64,000 nt of DNA from an uncultured Candidatus Melainabacteria bacterium. GTDB lineage: Bacteria > Cyanobacteriota > Vampirovibrionia > Gastranaerophilales > Gastranaerophilaceae. Of the stretch, positions 33,499 to 41,612 are shown in pieces (positions within the stretch are counted from its first letter, which is position 1; every line of letters begins with the position of its first letter). The notes beneath the pieces were generated by a model. The model was not told the DNA's origin and did not search any database. It saw nothing but the letters and a program-made list of their open reading frames with translations. The translations under genes and the position numbers were made by a program. The stretch spans positions 1 to 64,000 of the forward strand of contig CAKUXO010000005.1 in NCBI GenBank assembly GCA_934700385.1, written 5' to 3'.

Positions 33499-34305
33499 AT
33501 GAGCGAAAAAAGAGCAGAAATAGGAATTTTTGGGGGTTCAGGATTTTATAAATTTTTAGAAGATATCGAAGAAGTTTATATTGATACTCCATACGGAAAA
33601 ACTTCAGACGCTCTTATGCTAGGCGAAATTGCAGGTAAAAAAGTTGCTTTTATGCCTCGTCATGGCAGAAATCACACAATTGCCCCTCATCAAGTTAATT
33701 ATAGAGCTAACGTTTGGGCTATGAAAAAAATCGGCTGCAAAAGAGTAATTTCACCTTGCGCAGCAGGTTCACTTCAAAAACATGTTAAACCAGGGGACAT
33801 TGTTTTTTGCGATCAATATGTTGATAAAACTCACTCAAGAAAAGATACATTCTTTGATAATGGCGATATTCAACATATTTCAGGCGCAGAACCATATTGC
33901 CCACAATTAAGAAAAGTTGCAATTGAATGCGGAAAAGAATTAGGCTATTCAATTCACGAAAAAGGCACAGTTGTTGTTATTCAAGGACCAAGATTTAACA
34001 CAAAAGCTGAAAGCACATTTTTAACTAATCAAGGCTGGGAAGTTATTAATATGACTCAATATCCTGAAGCTCATTTAGTTAAAGAACTAAATATGTGCCC
34101 ATTAAACATTTCTTTAATAACAGATTATGACGCAGGGCTTGTTGCAGATTGTGAACCTGTTTCACATGAAGCTGTTATGCAAGTTTTTGCTGAAAATATC
34201 TCAAAATTACAAAAACTTTTATTCTTAATTGTTGAAAAAATTGATACAAACAAAGATTGCAATTGTGACAACTCTGCAAAATGGGATAATTCAACATGGG
34301 CTTAG
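33499..34305 (+). CDS. mtnP: S-methyl-5'-thioadenosine phosphorylase-like enzyme
   Basis: A 268-residue nucleoside phosphorylase from the start chosen here. GIFGGSGFY, the phosphate site in MPRHGRNHTIAPHQVNYRAN, SPCAAGSL, VVIQGPRFNTKAE and INMTQYPEAHLVKEL are typical of MTA phosphorylase. It cleaves methylthioadenosine (and often 5'-deoxyadenosine) to adenine and a sugar-1-phosphate. The open frame begins at 33442 inside the pilin gene, but AAAGGAA lies before the ATG at 33499. It complements the SAM-consuming enzymes here (MetK, ThiC). It overlaps the YggT gene by 10 bases. Confidence 0.88.
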   Translation: MSEKRAEIGIFGGSGFYKFLEDIEEVYIDTPYGKTSDALMLGEIAGKKVAFMPRHGRNHTIAPHQVNYRANVWAMKKIGCKRVISPCAAGSLQKHVKPGDIVFCDQYVDKTHSRKDTFFDNGDIQHISGAEPYCPQLRKVAIECGKELGYSIHEKGTVVVIQGPRFNTKAESTFLTNQGWEVINMTQYPEAHLVKELNMCPLNISLITDYDAGLVADCEPVSHEAVMQVFAENISKLQKLLFLIVEKIDTNKDCNCDNSAKWDNSTWA

Positions 34306-34562
34306 CTAACGCATTAAATCAGATTTTTAATTTAATCTTTTTAATATTATTCATAACTATTTTGCTTTCTTGGTTTCCATCTATTAATTGGCAAAATGAG
34401 CCTTTTAAATCTATGAAAGCCTTTAGCGAGATATTTTTAGCACCTTTCAGAAATTTAATTCCACCAATAGGAATGATTGATATTTCTCCTATAATTGCAT
34501 TTTTCTGCTTATCGTTATTAAGAAATATTCTTGTTAACTTGCTTGTTGCCTTGGGATTATAA
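34296..34562 (+). CDS. YggT family membrane protein
   Basis: An 88-residue protein with two membrane helices separated by a loop: NLIFLILFITILLSWFPSI, then PFRNLIPPIGMIDISPIIAF and a final hydrophobic run. LAPFRNLIPPIGMIDISPI is the YggT/YlmG signature. Members are linked to osmotic tolerance and cell or plastid division in cyanobacteria and plants. It overlaps the phosphorylase gene by 10 bases. Confidence 0.88.
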   Translation: MGLANALNQIFNLIFLILFITILLSWFPSINWQNEPFKSMKAFSEIFLAPFRNLIPPIGMIDISPIIAFFCLSLLRNILVNLLVALGL

Positions 34563-34587
34563 TTTCATTTATAAAAAACTTATTAAA

Positions 34588-34618
34588 AAAAGCACTTCAC
34601 ATTTTATGAAGTGCTTTT
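34588..34618. terminator. Terminator between convergent yggT-type gene and metK
   Basis: Perfect 12-bp stem AAAAGCACTTCA / TGAAGTGCTTTT with a 7-base loop. A/T runs on both sides allow use from both strands. Confidence 0.85.
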
Positions 34619-34637
34619 AGTTATTTATAATTTAAAC

Positions 34638-35903
34638 TTATGCCATTTTAGCTGTTGCTTTTTCAGTTAATTTTGAAGCAACTGAAGTATCTTCCCAAGG
34701 AATGTAAAAATCTTCACGTCCAACGTGACCATAAGCAGCAAGTTTTTGATAGAATTTACCGCCATTTTTCTTTGGAAGATTTCTTAAGTCAAATTGTTCA
34801 ATAATAGCAGCAGGTCTTAAATCGAAGTTTTCTTGAACTAATTTAGAAAGTTCTTCGTCACTTATTTTACCTGTATCAAAAGTATCAACTAAAACTGAAA
34901 CAGGTTTTGCTTGACCAATTGCATAAGCTAATTCGATTTCACATTTTTTAGCTAAACCGGCTTTTACAATGTTTTTTGCAACCCAGCGAGCAGCGTAAGC
35001 AGCTGATCTATCCACTTTGGTTGGATCTTTTCCTGAAAAAGCACCGCCACCATGACGAGCATATCCGCCATAAGTATCAACAATGATTTTTCTTCCTGTT
35101 AAACCAGCATCCCCTTGAGGTCCGCCGATTACAAATCTTCCTGATGGATTGATTAAATATTTTGTTGTTTCATCAGGTTTAACATCATATTTTTCAAATA
35201 CAGGTTTAATAACTAATTCAATCATATCTTTTCTGATTATTTCTTGAATTTTTTGATTATCGCTTACACCGTTAATTTCAGGGTCATGTTGAGTTGAAAT
35301 AACGATTGTATCAATTCTTTTTGGTTTACCGTCAACATATTCAACCGTTACTTGGCTTTTGCCATCAGGTCTTAAGTAATTAACAAGTTTTTCTTTTCTG
35401 ATTTGCGCTAATCTGAATGCTAATTTATGAGCTAATGCAATTGGAAGTGGCATTAATTCAGGTGTTTCATCACAAGCATAACCAAACATAATACCTTGGT
35501 CGCCTGCACCAATGTCAAGAGTTTCATTTTTAGATGTATCAGCGTTATCATTTCTTGATTCAAGAGCTTTGTTAACACCACCGGCGATATCAATTGATTG
35601 TTCATCGATTGAAGTTAAAACAGCACAAGTTTTATAATCAAAACCGCCGCCTTCTTCACCATTATAGCCGATTGATTTGATTGTATTTCTAACAACTGTT
35701 GGAATATCAACATAGCAATTTGAAGTAATTTCACCACAAACTAAAGCCATGCCTGTTGTTACAGTAGTTTCTGCAGCAACTCTTGATTTAGAATCTTGTG
35801 TTAAAAATTCATCTAGTATTGCATCTGAAATTTGATCGCAAACTTTATCGGGATGTCCTTCTGTAACGGATTCCGATGTAAATAAAAAGTTTTTTAAAGT
35901 CAT
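34638..35903 (-). CDS. metK: S-adenosylmethionine synthetase
   Basis: A 421-residue enzyme making SAM from methionine and [35 protein letters not shown], the P-loop-like [20 protein letters not shown] and [17 protein letters not shown] are the MetK hallmarks. It supplies SAM for the methyltransferases and radical-SAM chemistry. AAGGAG precedes the start. The roughly 65-base leader can form a pseudoknot covering that ribosome-binding site (see 35909-35948), and a TATAAT hexamer is at 35977-35982 on the minus strand. Confidence 0.96.
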   Translation of the reverse strand: MTLKNFLFTSESVTEGHPDKVCDQISDAILDEFLTQDSKSRVAAETTVTTGMALVCGEITSNCYVDIPTVVRNTIKSIGYNGEEGGGFDYKTCAVLTSIDEQSIDIAGGVNKALESRNDNADTSKNETLDIGAGDQGIMFGYACDETPELMPLPIALAHKLAFRLAQIRKEKLVNYLRPDGKSQVTVEYVDGKPKRIDTIVISTQHDPEINGVSDNQKIQEIIRKDMIELVIKPVFEKYDVKPDETTKYLINPSGRFVIGGPQGDAGLTGRKIIVDTYGGYARHGGGAFSGKDPTKVDRSAAYAARWVAKNIVKAGLAKKCEIELAYAIGQAKPVSVLVDTFDTGKISDEELSKLVQENFDLRPAAIIEQFDLRNLPKKNGGKFYQKLAAYGHVGREDFYIPWEDTSVASKLTEKATAKMA

Positions 35904-35908
35904 TTTTT

Positions 35909-35948
35909 CTCCTTAATTATGCCGGTAAGGTTTTTAATTCCGACCCGG
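35909..35948 (-). promoter_or_regulatory. metK leader: candidate pseudoknot riboswitch
   Basis: In the mRNA, GUCGG pairs with CCGGC (5 bp, one wobble) around the loop AAUUAAAAACCUUA. The CCUUA of that loop can pair with UAAGG, which is part of the UAAGGAG ribosome-binding site, across a 5-base linker. This is an H-type pseudoknot that would switch off metK translation, the layout of SAM-II, SAM-V and preQ1 riboswitches. The sequence does not match the consensus of those classes as remembered, so it may be a new or divergent class. Confidence 0.5.
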
Positions 35949-36032
35949 TGACATGTTGTCTATATACGTAAAAAATATTATAACTCTAAATATTTTGGCT
36001 AAATTAAAATATTAAGAAAGATTTACATTAAA

Positions 36033-36650
36033 TTATTTTAATCTCATTTTGCCTTTGGTATGAAGCGCATTTGATTTAATCATTGTTTCAAATTTATCTT
36101 GGTCAAGTTTTAATTTGCCACAGCCATCTCGTCTTATTTTGCCATCAAAAAAGCATTTTTTCATATAAAAATCAACTGCGTCATCTAGAGCACAAGAAAT
36201 ATCAAACTTTTCTCTTTTTTCTCTTTTACATAAGGAAGTCAAAAAGGCAATTATAGTTTCACCTACATATTTATATTCTTTTTTGCCTGTACCTTGATAA
36301 GTTGGCTTAGTTTCAAGAAAATCTAAATTAAATTCATGACTGTTATCTGTAATTTGGCAATAGCCCAAACATTCTTTTTTAAGATTTTCTAAAACAAAAA
36401 TCTTTTCATCTTTTTTCTTGCCTTCTGTTTTTAATTTCATAGTGCAATTCATTGAGCTTAAAAAAGCATTACCTAGATACCAAGACTTATCATTTAAAAG
36501 TTTTAGAAAATATTTAACGTCATCAGGCTTAGTTTCTTCAAGCTCATAAATTCGACAGTAATCTTTTCTATTGTTTTTAAGAACGTGACATTTTGCTCTT
36601 AATTGCTTTTGAAAAGCAATATCATTGTTGTTAATGCGATTAATATTCAT
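36033..36650 (-). CDS. GNAT-like protein, lineage-type
   Basis: A 205-residue protein opening with an Asn-rich stretch (MNINRINNNDIAFQKQL), similar in style to other lineage-type proteins in the window. The rest has possible acetyltransferase features: FVLENLKKECLGYCQI, then FLETKPTYQGTGKKEYKYVG resembling the acetyl-CoA loop, and a final DDAVDFYMKKCFF like the GNAT C-terminal strand. No firm catalytic residue is visible. It stands alone between metK and aspS. The start lacks close alternatives; ATTCAT with AAGGAG upstream supports it. Confidence 0.5.
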   Translation of the reverse strand: MNINRINNNDIAFQKQLRAKCHVLKNNRKDYCRIYELEETKPDDVKYFLKLLNDKSWYLGNAFLSSMNCTMKLKTEGKKKDEKIFVLENLKKECLGYCQITDNSHEFNLDFLETKPTYQGTGKKEYKYVGETIIAFLTSLCKREKREKFDISCALDDAVDFYMKKCFFDGKIRRDGCGKLKLDQDKFETMIKSNALHTKGKMRLK

Positions 36651-36719
36651 ACTCCTTTAAAACTTGAAAATAAAATTAATTGCCTAAAAGTAACAAAAAT
36701 TTTAAATTTTTTTGAAAAT

Positions 36720-36749
36720 TTGTCTATTTTGATATTTTTGTTTTATAAT
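36720..36749 (+). promoter_or_regulatory. aspS promoter
   Basis: TTGTCT (36720-36725) and TATAAT (36744-36749) with an 18-base spacer, 35 bases before the aspS ATG. AAAGGAAAA is the ribosome-binding site. Confidence 0.6.
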
Positions 36750-36784
36750 TTAAACACATATAACAACTAATTAAAGGAAAAGCT

Positions 36785-38560
36785 ATGGAATTAACCTATA
36801 AAAAACAAAGTTGCACACAACTTAATGAATCAAATATCGGCTCAGAAGCAATGCTTGCAGGCTGGGCAAGCACAATTCGTGACCTTGGCGGAATTATCTT
36901 TGTTGAATTAAGAGATAAAACCGGTCTTTTTCAACTTGTTGCAGACCCCTCGGTTAATCCTGAAGTACATAAAATTTTATCTAAAATTAAACCTGAATAT
37001 GTAATTCAAGTTGAAGGTAAAATCACAAAACGTCCTGATGACACAATTAACGACAAATTAGCAACAGGCACAATTGAAATGTATCCATCTAAAGTAACTG
37101 TTTTATCAGCAGCACAAACACTTCCTTTTGTTTTAGATGATGACAATGTTTCAGAAGATGTACGCTTGAAATATCGTTATTTAGACTTAAGACGTGAAAA
37201 AATGATGAATAATTTTAGACTTCGTCATAAAATCGTTGCGGCAATTAGAAGCTATCTAAATGACCTTGATTTTATGGAAGTTGAAACTCCTATTTTAATT
37301 AAAGCAACTCCGGAAGGCGCTAGAGATTACTTAGTTCCATCAAGAATTCATGATGGTAAATTTTATGCTCTACCTCAATCTCCTCAAATTTTCAAACAAC
37401 TTTTAATGGTTGCAGGTTTTGAAAAATACTATCAAATTGCAAAATGTTTCAGAGATGAAGACCTAAGAGCGGATAGACAACCTGAATTTACACAAGTTGA
37501 TATGGAAATGTCTTTTGTAAATCAAGACGATGTTATTAAAATGACAGAAGGCTTAATTGAAAATGCTTTCAAGGCAGCCGGTGTTGAAGTTAAAGCGCCA
37601 TTTAGAAGAATTACTTGGCGTGAAGCGATGGATAAATATGGTTCTGATAAACCTGATACTCGTTTTGGCTTAGAATTATTCAATGTTACAGATGTTATGG
37701 AACAATCTACTTTTGAAGCATTTAAAGCAGTTATCAAAAACGGCGGAACAGTTAGAGCAATTAAAATCCCAGGAATTGCAGGATATTCAAGAAAAGAAAT
37801 GGATGATGTTAGAAACATGGCTATTTCTTTTGGCGCTAAAGGTCTTGCTTGGATTACTTACATGGAAGATGGCACAGTTAAATCTCCTGTTTTAAAATTC
37901 TTAAACGAAGATCAAATTAAAGAAATTCAAACAAGAGCACAAGCTCAAAATGGCGATATTGTTTTCTTTGTAGCTGATTATCCATCAATTGTATTTGATG
38001 TACTTGGAAGATTTAGACTATACTTCGGCGACAAATTAAACATGATTGATAAATCTAAGCATGATTTATTATGGGTTGTTGATTTCCCATTATTTGAACA
38101 AGATTTAGAAACAGGTGCGTTTAAATCTGTTCACCACCCATTCACAATGCCTGCTTTAGAAGATATCGATAAACTTGAAAACGACAAAGGAAATGTTAAA
38201 TCAATCGCTTATGATATTATCTATAACGGAAATGAACTTGGTGGCGGTTCAATCAGAATCCATGACGCTGAAATTCAAAAGAAAGTGTTCCATGCTCTTG
38301 GCTTAACTCAAGCAGATATCGATGAAAAATTTGAATTTATGATTGACGCATTCAAATATGGCACACCTCCACACGGCGGTTTGGCAATTGGTTTAGATAG
38401 ACTTGTTGCACTTTTATTAAGAGCAAACTCAATCAGAGAAGTAATTGCATTCCCAAAAAATTCTCAAGCAAAAGACTTAATGACAAATGCACCGTCTTTA
38501 GCTTCAGAAGAACAATTAAGAGAATTACACTTAAAACTAAGAAATTTACCAAAGGTATAA
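36785..38560 (+). CDS. aspS: Aspartyl-tRNA synthetase (bacterial type)
   Basis: A 591-residue class II synthetase. The N-terminal OB anticodon-binding domain (GWASTIRDLGGIIFVELRDK), motif 1/2 regions (FMEVETPILIKATPEGARDY, QIAKCFRDEDLRADRQPEFT), the bacterial GAD insert in the middle, and motif 3 (PPHGGLAIGLDRLVALLL) are all present. Length matches bacterial AspRS. The GT2 gene follows two bases after its stop codon. Confidence 0.97.
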   Translation: MELTYKKQSCTQLNESNIGSEAMLAGWASTIRDLGGIIFVELRDKTGLFQLVADPSVNPEVHKILSKIKPEYVIQVEGKITKRPDDTINDKLATGTIEMYPSKVTVLSAAQTLPFVLDDDNVSEDVRLKYRYLDLRREKMMNNFRLRHKIVAAIRSYLNDLDFMEVETPILIKATPEGARDYLVPSRIHDGKFYALPQSPQIFKQLLMVAGFEKYYQIAKCFRDEDLRADRQPEFTQVDMEMSFVNQDDVIKMTEGLIENAFKAAGVEVKAPFRRITWREAMDKYGSDKPDTRFGLELFNVTDVMEQSTFEAFKAVIKNGGTVRAIKIPGIAGYSRKEMDDVRNMAISFGAKGLAWITYMEDGTVKSPVLKFLNEDQIKEIQTRAQAQNGDIVFFVADYPSIVFDVLGRFRLYFGDKLNMIDKSKHDLLWVVDFPLFEQDLETGAFKSVHHPFTMPALEDIDKLENDKGNVKSIAYDIIYNGNELGGGSIRIHDAEIQKKVFHALGLTQADIDEKFEFMIDAFKYGTPPHGGLAIGLDRLVALLLRANSIREVIAFPKNSQAKDLMTNAPSLASEEQLRELHLKLRNLPKV

Positions 38561-38562
38561 TT

Positions 38563-39303
38563 TTGTTAAACAATAAAAAAATAATTATAGTAATGCCTGC
38601 GTATAATGCGCAGGCTACTTTAAAAGAAACTTTTGAGGCAATTCCAAAGGATTTTGTGGATGACATTATTCTTGTGGATGATTGTTCTAAGGATAAAACC
38701 GTTGAAATAGCTAAAGAGCTTAATATTAAAACTTTTATCCACTCAAAAAACCTTGGCTATGGGGGTAATCAAAAAACTTGCTATAAAAAAGCTCTTGAAT
38801 TAGGGGCAGATATTGTTATAATGTTACATCCTGATTTTCAATATGACCCAAGACTGATTCCGTCATTAGCTTCAATGATAGCTTATGATAACTATGATTG
38901 CGTTATGGCTTCAAGATTTCTTTGTAATTCGGCAAAAAATTCTAAAATGCCAAAATATAAATATTTTGCAAACAAATTTTTAACCGCTTTTCAAAATTTC
39001 TTCCTAAATCAAAGTTTATCAGAATACCACAGCGGCTATCGGGCTTTTAGTTCTGATGTTCTTAAAAAAATCAACTTTTCAAATTTGAGTGATGATTTTA
39101 TTTTTGATAATCAGATGTTAGCTTTAATTTATTTTAATAATTTTACAATAGGGGAAATTTCATGCCCGACTAAATATTTTGATGGCGCAAGCTCGATTAA
39201 CTTCCTTCGCTCATCAAAATATGGTTTAGGGGTTCTATTGGTTTCAATTCAATATGCCCTTGCAAAATTAAAAATTTTCAAAAGCAAAATTTTTAAATAT
39301 TAG
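38563..39303 (+). CDS. Family 2 glycosyltransferase
   Basis: A 246-residue GT-A enzyme of the dolichol-phosphate-mannose-synthase-like group: IIIVMPAYNAQATLKETFEA, the nucleotide-sugar aspartates in DDIILVDDCSKDKT, NLGYGGNQKT, HPDFQYDP (metal) and EYHSGYRAFSSDVL. It probably transfers a sugar to a lipid carrier or a polysaccharide; acceptor unknown. There is no C-terminal membrane domain. It starts at TTG with AAAGG upstream, 2 bases after aspS, and overlaps the convergent GGDEF/HD-GYP gene by 11 bases. Confidence 0.88.
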   Translation: MLNNKKIIIVMPAYNAQATLKETFEAIPKDFVDDIILVDDCSKDKTVEIAKELNIKTFIHSKNLGYGGNQKTCYKKALELGADIVIMLHPDFQYDPRLIPSLASMIAYDNYDCVMASRFLCNSAKNSKMPKYKYFANKFLTAFQNFFLNQSLSEYHSGYRAFSSDVLKKINFSNLSDDFIFDNQMLALIYFNNFTIGEISCPTKYFDGASSINFLRSSKYGLGVLLVSIQYALAKLKIFKSKIFKY

Positions 39304-41140
39304 TTGCTAAACTTGGCGCAATAATAATAAATTGTCTTACCAATTCTCTATCCCATTGAACACCGGCACCCATTTTCAAAATTTCACAAGCCTTTTGAAC
39401 AGATAAACCTTTTCTATATGGTCTATCTGAAATAAGTGCGTGATAAGCATCTGCTACAGCTACAATTCTAGCAGATAGCGGGATTTCATCACCCTTTAAA
39501 CCGTAAGGATAACCTGAGCCATCAATGTGTTCGTGGTGATATTTAACCATTGGAATTAAGTCATGGAGTGATTTATTTGGGCTTAAAACCTTGTCAGCAC
39601 CGATTGAGGGGTGTTGTTTCATTATATTCCATTCATCATCAGATAATTTAGATGGTTTTCTTAAAATATCTTCAGGAATGCCGATTTTACCGATATCATG
39701 AAGCAAGGCACCTAGTTTAATTCTTTCAACTTCATTTGATGGTAAATTAATTGCTCTAGCTAATGCTTCAGAATATCTTGAAACAGCAGCAGAATGACCT
39801 TTTGTATATGTATCTTTTGCATCAATTGTGTTAGCTAGGGAAGATACAACGTCAAGCAGATGTTCATTTGAAACAATTGTTTCATTATGGAATTGTTTAA
39901 TTAATTCATCTTCGATGTTAATTCCAACAGAAGCATGCTTTTTAGTTAAAATTTGAGCAAAGCATTTAAGCGCCTCGTCATCCCAGAAATTAAAGTCATT
40001 TGTTGAAACAATTTCAGATTGACCTGATTGATTTCTTTTACTTTTAGCAATATATAAAGCTTGTTCTGCTAGAATTGTAAGTTGTTCTTGTTTATTTGTT
40101 GATTGAGGAAACATTGAAATACCGCAAGAAAACTTCAATTGACCTAAATCATCAAACATTGTGCAAGATAAGTTATATAATAAAAATTCACAGATATATT
40201 TTGCTTCTTCAACAGAAGTGTCGTTCATAATTATAGCTATTTCATCTCCGCCATAACGACCTAAGATATCAGTATTTCTAACATTTTTCTTGATTTTATT
40301 AGCAACTTCTTTAATAACAATGTCGCCTTTAGCGTGTCCTAATTCTGAATTGATTTCAGAAATGTTTGCAATATCAAAAATACAAAAAGCAAGTTGTTTA
40401 TTTTTTGCTAAACATTCAGTAATTTCAAAAGCCAAGTCCTCTTGAAGTTTTTTGTGGTTAGAAAGACCTGTTAAGGAATCAGTATCTGTGTTTTGATTTA
40501 CTAAATCAGCTAAAATTTTATTTTTATAGAAAATTGCAAAATAATTAGCAATTAATTTATAAAATTCTAAAAATTTTGAACCAGAGTTATCTGAAAAAAT
40601 CATAACTCCAACACATTCATCAAAAGCAATTAAAGGAACAATATGGCTTTCAAAGTCATAAGAAAAACTAAAATAGTTTGATTTTAGAAAATCGCTTTTT
40701 TGGCAGCTTAAAATTTTCTTTTCTTTAAATGCTCTAACAACGAAGTTTTCATCGTCATTTAAAAGAATATTTGAATTATATGTTGAAGATGTTTTATCTA
40801 TTACTTTGATATTAATATAATTAGAATTTTTATTAAAAATACCAAGCGCTAAGAAATTTAGGTTGAATTTAGCGCTTAATTTAGAATGTAGTTCATAAAA
40901 CAATGTCATAAAATCTGTTTGCTTTGTAATTGCAGAGTTAATTGATGCAATTAAATCAAGATAATTTATTTCATTTGTTTTAATAAAATTATTGGTATAA
41001 CCGCCATATAAACGGTTTGCAGAGGTTCTTGTATTAACAGGCATGATTTTTGAAACATCAATTGGGTTAGATGTTTTATTCAAATTTATGCCAGACTCCA
41101 AGGTAATCGGGCTATTTTGTTTAATATTATCAGTTTCCAC
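39293..41140 (-). CDS. GAF-GGDEF-HD-GYP cyclic-di-GMP protein
   Basis: A 615-residue cytoplasmic signalling protein. Residues about 55-210 look like a GAF sensor. The GGDEF domain follows (DTDSLTGLSNHKKL; active site GRYGGDEI, with an RNTD inhibitory-site motif just before it). The C-terminal HD-GYP has GALLHDIGKIGIP, KYHHEHIDGSGYP and VADAYHALISDRPYR. It could both make and break c-di-GMP; the intact motifs do not show which activity dominates. It begins with a disordered Asn/Thr-rich tail and overlaps the convergent GT2 gene by 11 bases. Confidence 0.9.
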   Translation of the reverse strand: METDNIKQNSPITLESGINLNKTSNPIDVSKIMPVNTRTSANRLYGGYTNNFIKTNEINYLDLIASINSAITKQTDFMTLFYELHSKLSAKFNLNFLALGIFNKNSNYINIKVIDKTSSTYNSNILLNDDENFVVRAFKEKKILSCQKSDFLKSNYFSFSYDFESHIVPLIAFDECVGVMIFSDNSGSKFLEFYKLIANYFAIFYKNKILADLVNQNTDTDSLTGLSNHKKLQEDLAFEITECLAKNKQLAFCIFDIANISEINSELGHAKGDIVIKEVANKIKKNVRNTDILGRYGGDEIAIIMNDTSVEEAKYICEFLLYNLSCTMFDDLGQLKFSCGISMFPQSTNKQEQLTILAEQALYIAKSKRNQSGQSEIVSTNDFNFWDDEALKCFAQILTKKHASVGINIEDELIKQFHNETIVSNEHLLDVVSSLANTIDAKDTYTKGHSAAVSRYSEALARAINLPSNEVERIKLGALLHDIGKIGIPEDILRKPSKLSDDEWNIMKQHPSIGADKVLSPNKSLHDLIPMVKYHHEHIDGSGYPYGLKGDEIPLSARIVAVADAYHALISDRPYRKGLSVQKACEILKMGAGVQWDRELVRQFIIIAPSLATNI

Positions 41141-41249
41141 TTATAGCCTTTCCACTAAAACTATAACACACACAACAAATTAAGATGAGTAAAAATAAAA
41201 AGTGCTCTTTTTTTCGGGTTTTTTTGAAAATTGTTACATTTTTTAACAT

Positions 41250-41531
41250 TTAATCAATCGAAACCAAAATTGTTTTTATTGATGATTTTTCTCCGTTTAA
41301 AATTTTTATTTTTGTTTTTGCGATAGATAATAAATCTGATAAATAGGCTATTATTGCTTTGTTAGCTCTACCTTCAATTGCTCTTTCTTTTATTTTTATT
41401 TTAATAAATTCTTCACAAAATTCTATTGAATTATTTTTAGAATTTTGAACAACCTTAATTTTGAATTTAGCTGAACGGTTTGAATTTATTTCATTAATTA
41501 ATTCATCGAGTGTTTTATAGTTTTCCATCAT
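41250..41531 (-). CDS. DUF167 (YggU-like) protein
   Basis: A 93-residue protein. IKIKERAIEGRANKAIIAYL and the end IKILNGEKSSIKTILVSI match the DUF167/UPF0235 pattern (AxxGxANxxxxxxLA, ...GxxxRxKxxxI). Function of the family is not known. It stands between the GGDEF gene and the RSH gene, divergent from the latter. Confidence 0.8.
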   Translation of the reverse strand: MMENYKTLDELINEINSNRSAKFKIKVVQNSKNNSIEFCEEFIKIKIKERAIEGRANKAIIAYLSDLLSIAKTKIKILNGEKSSIKTILVSID

Positions 41532-41612
41532 AATTTTTACTTAAAATACAACATTTAATATATATCAAAAATAAGATAAATTGTATAATATTAATATAAA
41601 ATCAGGTGAATT

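Noticed and set aside
35904..36030. Known SAM-I, SAM-II, SMK or SAM/SAH riboswitch at metK
   Set aside because: The leader does not match the remembered consensus of these classes; it is reported only as a candidate pseudoknot.
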